Made by a program: the position numbers and the translations under genes. This document shows, in pieces, positions 29,725-33,948 of a DNA stretch of 33,948 nt. The notes beneath the pieces were generated by a model that saw nothing but the letters and a program-made list of their open reading frames with translations, did not search any database and was not told the DNA's origin. The stretch covers positions 1 to 33,948 of the forward strand of contig JAZNEA010000098.1 in the NCBI GenBank assembly GCA_045588325.1, written 5' to 3'. The DNA comes from RGIG7378 sp045588325 (lineage in GTDB: Bacteria; Bacillota; Clostridia; RGIG7378). Position 1 is the first letter of the stretch. Each line of letters opens with the position of its first letter.

Positions 29725-30449
29725 ATAATCTCCTCCCTATCCATGACGGGGCCCTCTTTGCAAACCCTCTTGGGGCCGTTTTTGGTCTCCATAGAACATC
29801 CCATACAGGCGCCGAATCCGCATCCCATGCGCTGCTCAAAGCTGTACTGACCGCTGGTTGCCGCCACAGCCTCGATGGCTCTGAACATGGGCATGGGGCC
29901 GCATGTGTAGAAAAAGCTGTATTCCAGACCCTTGAGGGCGTCTGTTACAAATCCCTTAGTTCCCATGCTGCCGTCCACAGTGGTTACATAAACCTTAGCG
30001 CCGATTGCGCGGAACTCCTCTGCGTAGAACACCTCCTGCGCGGTATTAAAGCCCAGGATGACGGTAACATCCTTGCCTGCCTTAATCAGCTGTTTGGCCA
30101 GGTAGAACATGGGAGGCACTCCCACTCCACCGCCAATGAGTACGGGCTTGTCTCCACAGCGGGAGATGTCAAATCCGTTGCCCAGGCCGGTGAGCAGATC
30201 CAGCTGCTGGCCTGGAACCATGGCTGACATGGCGTCGGTTCCTACACCAACAACCTTATAAATAAAGGTCAACTTGTTCTCGTTTATATCACAGAGAGAA
30301 ATAGGTCTGCGCAGATACAAGCCAGGAATGCTGATGTCGGCAAATTGTCCCGGTGTAGTAAATCCTGTGGTGTCGCCCTCCAGCACCATGCGATATACGG
30401 ATGGTGCCAGAAGCTCGTTACTTACTATTGTAAAAATTCCCTGTTTCAT
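29718..30449 (-). CDS. pyrK: Dihydroorotate dehydrogenase electron transfer subunit
   Basis: A 243-residue ferredoxin-reductase-like subunit that passes electrons from PyrD to NAD+. The FAD-binding RRPISLCDIN is followed by GGGVGVPPMFYLAKQLI of the NAD domain. The 2Fe-2S ligands are in the C-terminal block: CGFGACMGC followed by 11 residues and another Cys, the C-x4-C-x2-C-x11-C pattern. Length is slightly below the Bacillus protein (256). It lies 7 bases after carB and overlaps pyrD by 7 bases. Confidence 0.94.
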   Translation of the reverse strand: MKQGIFTIVSNELLAPSVYRMVLEGDTTGFTTPGQFADISIPGLYLRRPISLCDINENKLTFIYKVVGVGTDAMSAMVPGQQLDLLTGLGNGFDISRCGDKPVLIGGGVGVPPMFYLAKQLIKAGKDVTVILGFNTAQEVFYAEEFRAIGAKVYVTTVDGSMGTKGFVTDALKGLEYSFFYTCGPMPMFRAIEAVAATSGQYSFEQRMGCGFGACMGCSMETKNGPKRVCKEGPVMDREEIIW

Positions 30450-30456
30450 TTTGTCC

Positions 30457-33400
30457 TCACATTATGGTGGAAACTTCCATAGTGATCTCTTCCAAAACGT
30501 CCAGCAATACGCGCACAGTATCCAGGGCTGTGAAAACGGTTACGCCGTTCTCTACTGCGCACTGTCTGATCTGGTGGCCGTCGTTGATGCCACCTGCCTG
30601 AGCGCTGTAATCTCTGGTGTTAATTACGTAGTTTACGTATCCCTGACGAATGGACTGCAGTATCTCGTCGCTCTCGTCGCTAAGCTTTCTCTTGGCTCTG
30701 GTGCGGATGCCATTCTCTCTCAGGAACTTGGCTGTGCCGTAAGTAGCCTCGATGTTGAATCCCAGGTTGTAGAATCTGCGGATGAGGGGCAGCGCCTCCT
30801 CCTTGTCTGCATCTGCGATAGTTACAAATACTGTTCCGTAGTTAGAAACCTGCATGCCAGAAGCCTGGAGAGCCTTGTATAGGGCACGAGTCATGGTCTT
30901 GTCGTAGCCAATGGCCTCACCTGTGGACTTCATCTCAGGGGACAGGTATGCATCCAGTCCGCGGAGCTTTGCAAAGGAGAATGCAGGCACCTTGATGTAC
31001 CAGCGATCCTTCTCCTTGGGGTAAATCTCTGTGATGCCCTGCTCCTTGAGTGAAACACCCAGGATAGCCAGAGTACCGATATCTGCCAGACAGTATCCTG
31101 TGGACTTGGACAGGAAGGGAACTGTTCTGGAGGAACGGGGGTTAATCTCGATTACGTATACGTTGTCTGCCTTGTCTACGATGAACTGAATGTTGTAGAG
31201 GCCTACGATGCCAATGCCCAATCCCAGTCTCTTGGTGTAGTCCAGGATGGTGTCCTTTACCTTCTGGCTGATGCTAAAGGATGGGTATACGCTAATGGAG
31301 TCGCCGGAGTGAACGCCTGTGCGCTCTACCAGCTCCATGATGCCGGGCACAAATACGTCTGTGCCATCGCAAACTGCATCTACCTCTACCTCCTTACCGA
31401 TGATGTACTTGTCAACCAGTACGGGCTTGTCGGCGTCGATCTCTACAGCTGTCTGCAGATAGTGGCGCAGCTGAGTCTCGTTGGCAACGATCTGCATGGC
31501 TCTGCCACCCAGAACGAAGGAAGGTCTGACCAATACAGGGTAGCCAATCTCAGCTGCTGCAGTAACGCCATCCTCGATCTTGGTGACAGCTCTGCCCTTG
31601 GGCTGAGGAATGCCCAGCTCGTGGAGAACCTTCTCAAAGGAGTCTCTGTTCTCTGCGCGCTCGATGGCATCGCAATCTGTTCCGATAATCTTTACGCCGC
31701 GCTTCATGAGAGGCTCTGCCAGGTTGATGGCTGTCTGGCCGCCCAATGAGGCGATAATTCCCATGGGCTTCTCCATGTCTACGATGTTCATAACATCCTC
31801 TACTGTCAGAGGCTCAAAGTACAGCTTATCTGAGCAGGTGTAGTCTGTGGAAACAGTCTCTGGGTTGTTGTTGATAATGATGGCCTCGTAGCCGTGCTGC
31901 TTAATAGTCATAACAGCGTGTACTGTGGAGTAGTCGAACTCTACGCCCTGTCCGATACGGATGGGGCCGGATCCAAGAACGATGATCTTCTCTCTGTCGG
32001 ATACTACGCTCTCGTTCTCTCCAGCGTATGTGGAGTAGAAGTATGGAATGTAGGACTTGAACTCTGCAGCGCATGTGTCGATGGTCTTGTAGCAGGGACG
32101 AATCTCGTTGTCCTTGCGCATGTTGTAGATGTCCAGCTCCTTGACGTTCCACAGGTCGGCAATGGCTCTGTCGCAGAAACCGTACTGCTTGAGCTGACGG
32201 AGCGTGTCCAGATCGCCGGGGTGAGCAGCACCCTCTCTCTCCAACTCGATAATGTGGCGGAGCTTTACCACGAACCACATGTCGATCTTGGTTGCATCTG
32301 CAATATCCTCTGGATTTACATCTCTCCTGAGCAATTCTGCCATGGCGTAGATTCTGTCGTCCGTGGCATTTCTGATGTACTGCATCATATCCTCTACGGA
32401 CATTGAATCAAACTTCTTCATATGCAGGTGATATACGCCAATCTCAAGGGAGCGAATAGCCTTGAGCAAGCTCTCCTCGAAGGTTCTGCCGATGCTCATG
32501 CTCTCACCTGTAGCCTTCATCTGTGTGGACAGGCTGTTGTTTGCGTCAGTGAACTTGTCAAAGGGGAAACGGGGCATCTTAGTAACCACGTAGTCCAATG
32601 TGGGCTCAAAGCTGGCGGGAATATGTGATATCTGAATCTCGTCCAGAGTCATACCTACAGCAATCTTAGCTGTTACTCTGGCAATGGGGTAGCCGCTGGC
32701 CTTGGATGCCAGGGCAGATGAACGTGAAACTCTGGGGTTAACCTCGATGAGGTAGTAGTCAAATGACTGGGGATCCAGTGCGAACTGTACGTTGCAACCA
32801 CCCTCGATCTTGAGCTCGCGGATAATCTTAAGTGCGCTGTCGCGAAGCAGACCTGCCTCCTTGTTTGTCAATGTCTGGCAGGGGCACACAACGATGGAGT
32901 CGCCGGTATGAATACCAACGGGGTCCACGTTCTCCATGTTACAGATGGCAATTGCGGTGTCATTGCTGTCACGCATTACCTCATACTCGATCTCCTTGAA
33001 TCCCTTAATGCTCTTCTCAACCAGTACCTGGTGTACGGGAGAAAGCTGGAGGGCGTTCTTCATGATTTCTCTGAACTCCTCCTCATTGTCGGCAAATCCG
33101 CCACCTGTGCCACCCAATGTAAATGCAGGGCGCAGAACAACTGGGTATCCAATCTCCTCAGCAGCTGCCAAGCCCTCCTCCATACTGTTGGCTGTAATAG
33201 ATGGCAAAATAGGCTCGCCAATGGCCTCGCACATATCCTTGAAGAGCTGACGGTCCTCGGCTCTCTCAATACTGTCGCTGGGTGTTCCCAACAACTGTAC
33301 CTGGCACTCCTTAAGGATGCCCTTGCGCTCCAACTGCATGGCCAGGTTCAGGCCTGTCTGTCCGCCGATACCGGGAACGATGGCGTCAGGTCTCTCATAT

Positions 33401-33636
33401 CTGATAATCTTGGCCACGTACTCCAGTGTCAGGGGCTCCATGTAAATCTTATCGGCAATTGTCTTGTCGGTCATGATTGTGGCGGGGTTGGAGTTTACCA
33501 AAACCACCTCATAGCCCTCTTCTCTAAGGGCCAAACAGGCCTGTGTGCCTGCATAGTCAAACTCAGCGGCCTGGCCGATTACAATCGGGCCGGAGCCGAT
33601 AACCATTATCTTGTGAATATCCGTTCTCTTAGGCAT
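30457..33636 (-). CDS. carB: Carbamoyl phosphate synthase large subunit
   Basis: This 1059-residue protein makes carbamoyl phosphate from bicarbonate, two ATP and ammonia supplied by CarA. Two homologous ATP-grasp halves are visible, each opening with a (I/V)LGSGPIRIGQ-like or IGSGPIVIGQAAEFD loop, each with GGQT(G/A).NLA and with IEVNPR or IEINPRSSR metal motifs. The final 130 or so residues form the MGS-like allosteric domain (EALPLIRRFYNLGF ... DGHQIRQCAVENGVTVFTALD). Length is standard. It directly follows carA (the carA stop is immediately before the start) and leads the pyrKDFEB genes. Confidence 0.97.
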   Translation of the reverse strand: MPKRTDIHKIMVIGSGPIVIGQAAEFDYAGTQACLALREEGYEVVLVNSNPATIMTDKTIADKIYMEPLTLEYVAKIIRYERPDAIVPGIGGQTGLNLAMQLERKGILKECQVQLLGTPSDSIERAEDRQLFKDMCEAIGEPILPSITANSMEEGLAAAEEIGYPVVLRPAFTLGGTGGGFADNEEEFREIMKNALQLSPVHQVLVEKSIKGFKEIEYEVMRDSNDTAIAICNMENVDPVGIHTGDSIVVCPCQTLTNKEAGLLRDSALKIIRELKIEGGCNVQFALDPQSFDYYLIEVNPRVSRSSALASKASGYPIARVTAKIAVGMTLDEIQISHIPASFEPTLDYVVTKMPRFPFDKFTDANNSLSTQMKATGESMSIGRTFEESLLKAIRSLEIGVYHLHMKKFDSMSVEDMMQYIRNATDDRIYAMAELLRRDVNPEDIADATKIDMWFVVKLRHIIELEREGAAHPGDLDTLRQLKQYGFCDRAIADLWNVKELDIYNMRKDNEIRPCYKTIDTCAAEFKSYIPYFYSTYAGENESVVSDREKIIVLGSGPIRIGQGVEFDYSTVHAVMTIKQHGYEAIIINNNPETVSTDYTCSDKLYFEPLTVEDVMNIVDMEKPMGIIASLGGQTAINLAEPLMKRGVKIIGTDCDAIERAENRDSFEKVLHELGIPQPKGRAVTKIEDGVTAAAEIGYPVLVRPSFVLGGRAMQIVANETQLRHYLQTAVEIDADKPVLVDKYIIGKEVEVDAVCDGTDVFVPGIMELVERTGVHSGDSISVYPSFSISQKVKDTILDYTKRLGLGIGIVGLYNIQFIVDKADNVYVIEINPRSSRTVPFLSKSTGYCLADIGTLAILGVSLKEQGITEIYPKEKDRWYIKVPAFSFAKLRGLDAYLSPEMKSTGEAIGYDKTMTRALYKALQASGMQVSNYGTVFVTIADADKEEALPLIRRFYNLGFNIEATYGTAKFLRENGIRTRAKRKLSDESDEILQSIRQGYVNYVINTRDYSAQAGGINDGHQIRQCAVENGVTVFTALDTVRVLLDVLEEITMEVSTIM

Positions 33637-33948
33637 TTATTTACCCTCCCCCATAGTCTTGATAAAGTTGGCCATCAGGTCGTTGTCCTGTGGTCCGGGC
33701 GCTCCCTCGGGGCGATACTGTACAGCAACCAGTCTATCTGCAGGAGCTGCTACTCCCTCGACTGTGTTGTCCAAAATGTTGATGTGTGTTACCTCAAGGC
33801 CTGTGCCCTCCAGGGTAGCTGCATCCAGTGCATAGCCATGGTCCTGAGAAGTGATGAGAACCTTACCGTTCAGCAAATTCTTGACAGGGTAGTTAACTCC
33901 CCTGTGGCCTGCCTTGAGCTTAATAACGTCTCCGCCATATGCCAATCC
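33637..33948 (-). CDS. carA: Carbamoyl phosphate synthase small subunit, C-terminal part (cut by window edge)
   Basis: Only about the last 104 residues of the glutaminase domain are inside the window; the gene continues beyond 33948. KLKAGHRGVNYPV and ITSQDHGYAL carry the catalytic His, and QYRPEGAPGPQDND carries the catalytic Glu of the class I amidotransferase. The catalytic Cys lies outside the window. It provides ammonia to CarB, which follows directly. The operon promoter and any PyrR or attenuator control lie upstream, out of view. Confidence 0.93.
   Translation of the reverse strand, partial: GLAYGGDVIKLKAGHRGVNYPVKNLLNGKVLITSQDHGYALDAATLEGTGLEVTHINILDNTVEGVAAPADRLVAVQYRPEGAPGPQDNDLMANFIKTMGEGK

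Overview
The window looks like a chromosomal segment of a member of the Bacillota, class Clostridia, probably an uncultured gut-type lineage. The support is the rny-ymdB pair, a SpoIIIE/FtsK translocase, a carAB-pyrKDFEB operon with the class 1B dihydroorotate dehydrogenase, GGAGG-type ribosome binding sites, TTGACA/TATAAT-type promoters, and many small secreted proteins with signal peptides of the MKKILAVLLVLAMALS type. I cannot name a genus. All genes but two lie on the minus strand, so the window is best read from high to low coordinates. I saw no tRNA, rRNA, IS element, prophage or CRISPR array.

From the right: 33948-26334 is the pyrimidine operon (carA cut by the window edge, then carB, pyrK, pyrD, pyrF, pyrE, pyrB). 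Its PyrB ends in a short four-cysteine tail that resembles the zinc domain of PyrI. Two plus-strand genes follow: a GH20-like glycosidase (25068-26099) and a YwaF-type membrane protein (24164-24982).

The most unusual part is 24000-18290, read as one operon with a clear promoter (23944-23972) and a terminator (18291-18318). In order it encodes a 623-residue multi-domain secreted protein, a 31-residue peptide with a strong ribosome binding site, a Thr/Pro-rich lipoprotein, an HPr-kinase-like ATPase, a PqqD-like RRE protein, an S26B (signal-peptidase-like) protease and an ABC exporter. The last four genes are joined by 4-base overlaps. The small peptide has a FxxPxV segment that matches the YxxPxL leader element known from lasso peptides. 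There is no lasso cyclase and no transglutaminase-like protease. I infer a RiPP-like peptide modification and export system that does not fit the standard lasso layout.

Next, 18160-12457 holds five separately transcribed cell-surface protein genes. They share signal peptides, related beta-sandwich-like modules (also present in the 623-residue protein) and, in four of them, a C-terminal tail of TG, a hydrophobic stretch and KK(R/K)EF. Three of these genes carry an almost identical 88-bp 3' end, which suggests recent duplication or gene conversion.

The rest is housekeeping: a biotin-dependent carboxyltransferase with two biotin carriers (12337-10115), ftsK, rny with a structured leader, and then ymdB, lspA, rluD, dut, an mreB-family gene and pncB. 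A family of short GAAGAGT/GTTAAGA repeats sits at the 3' ends of pncB and pyrB and supplies or surrounds their stop codons.
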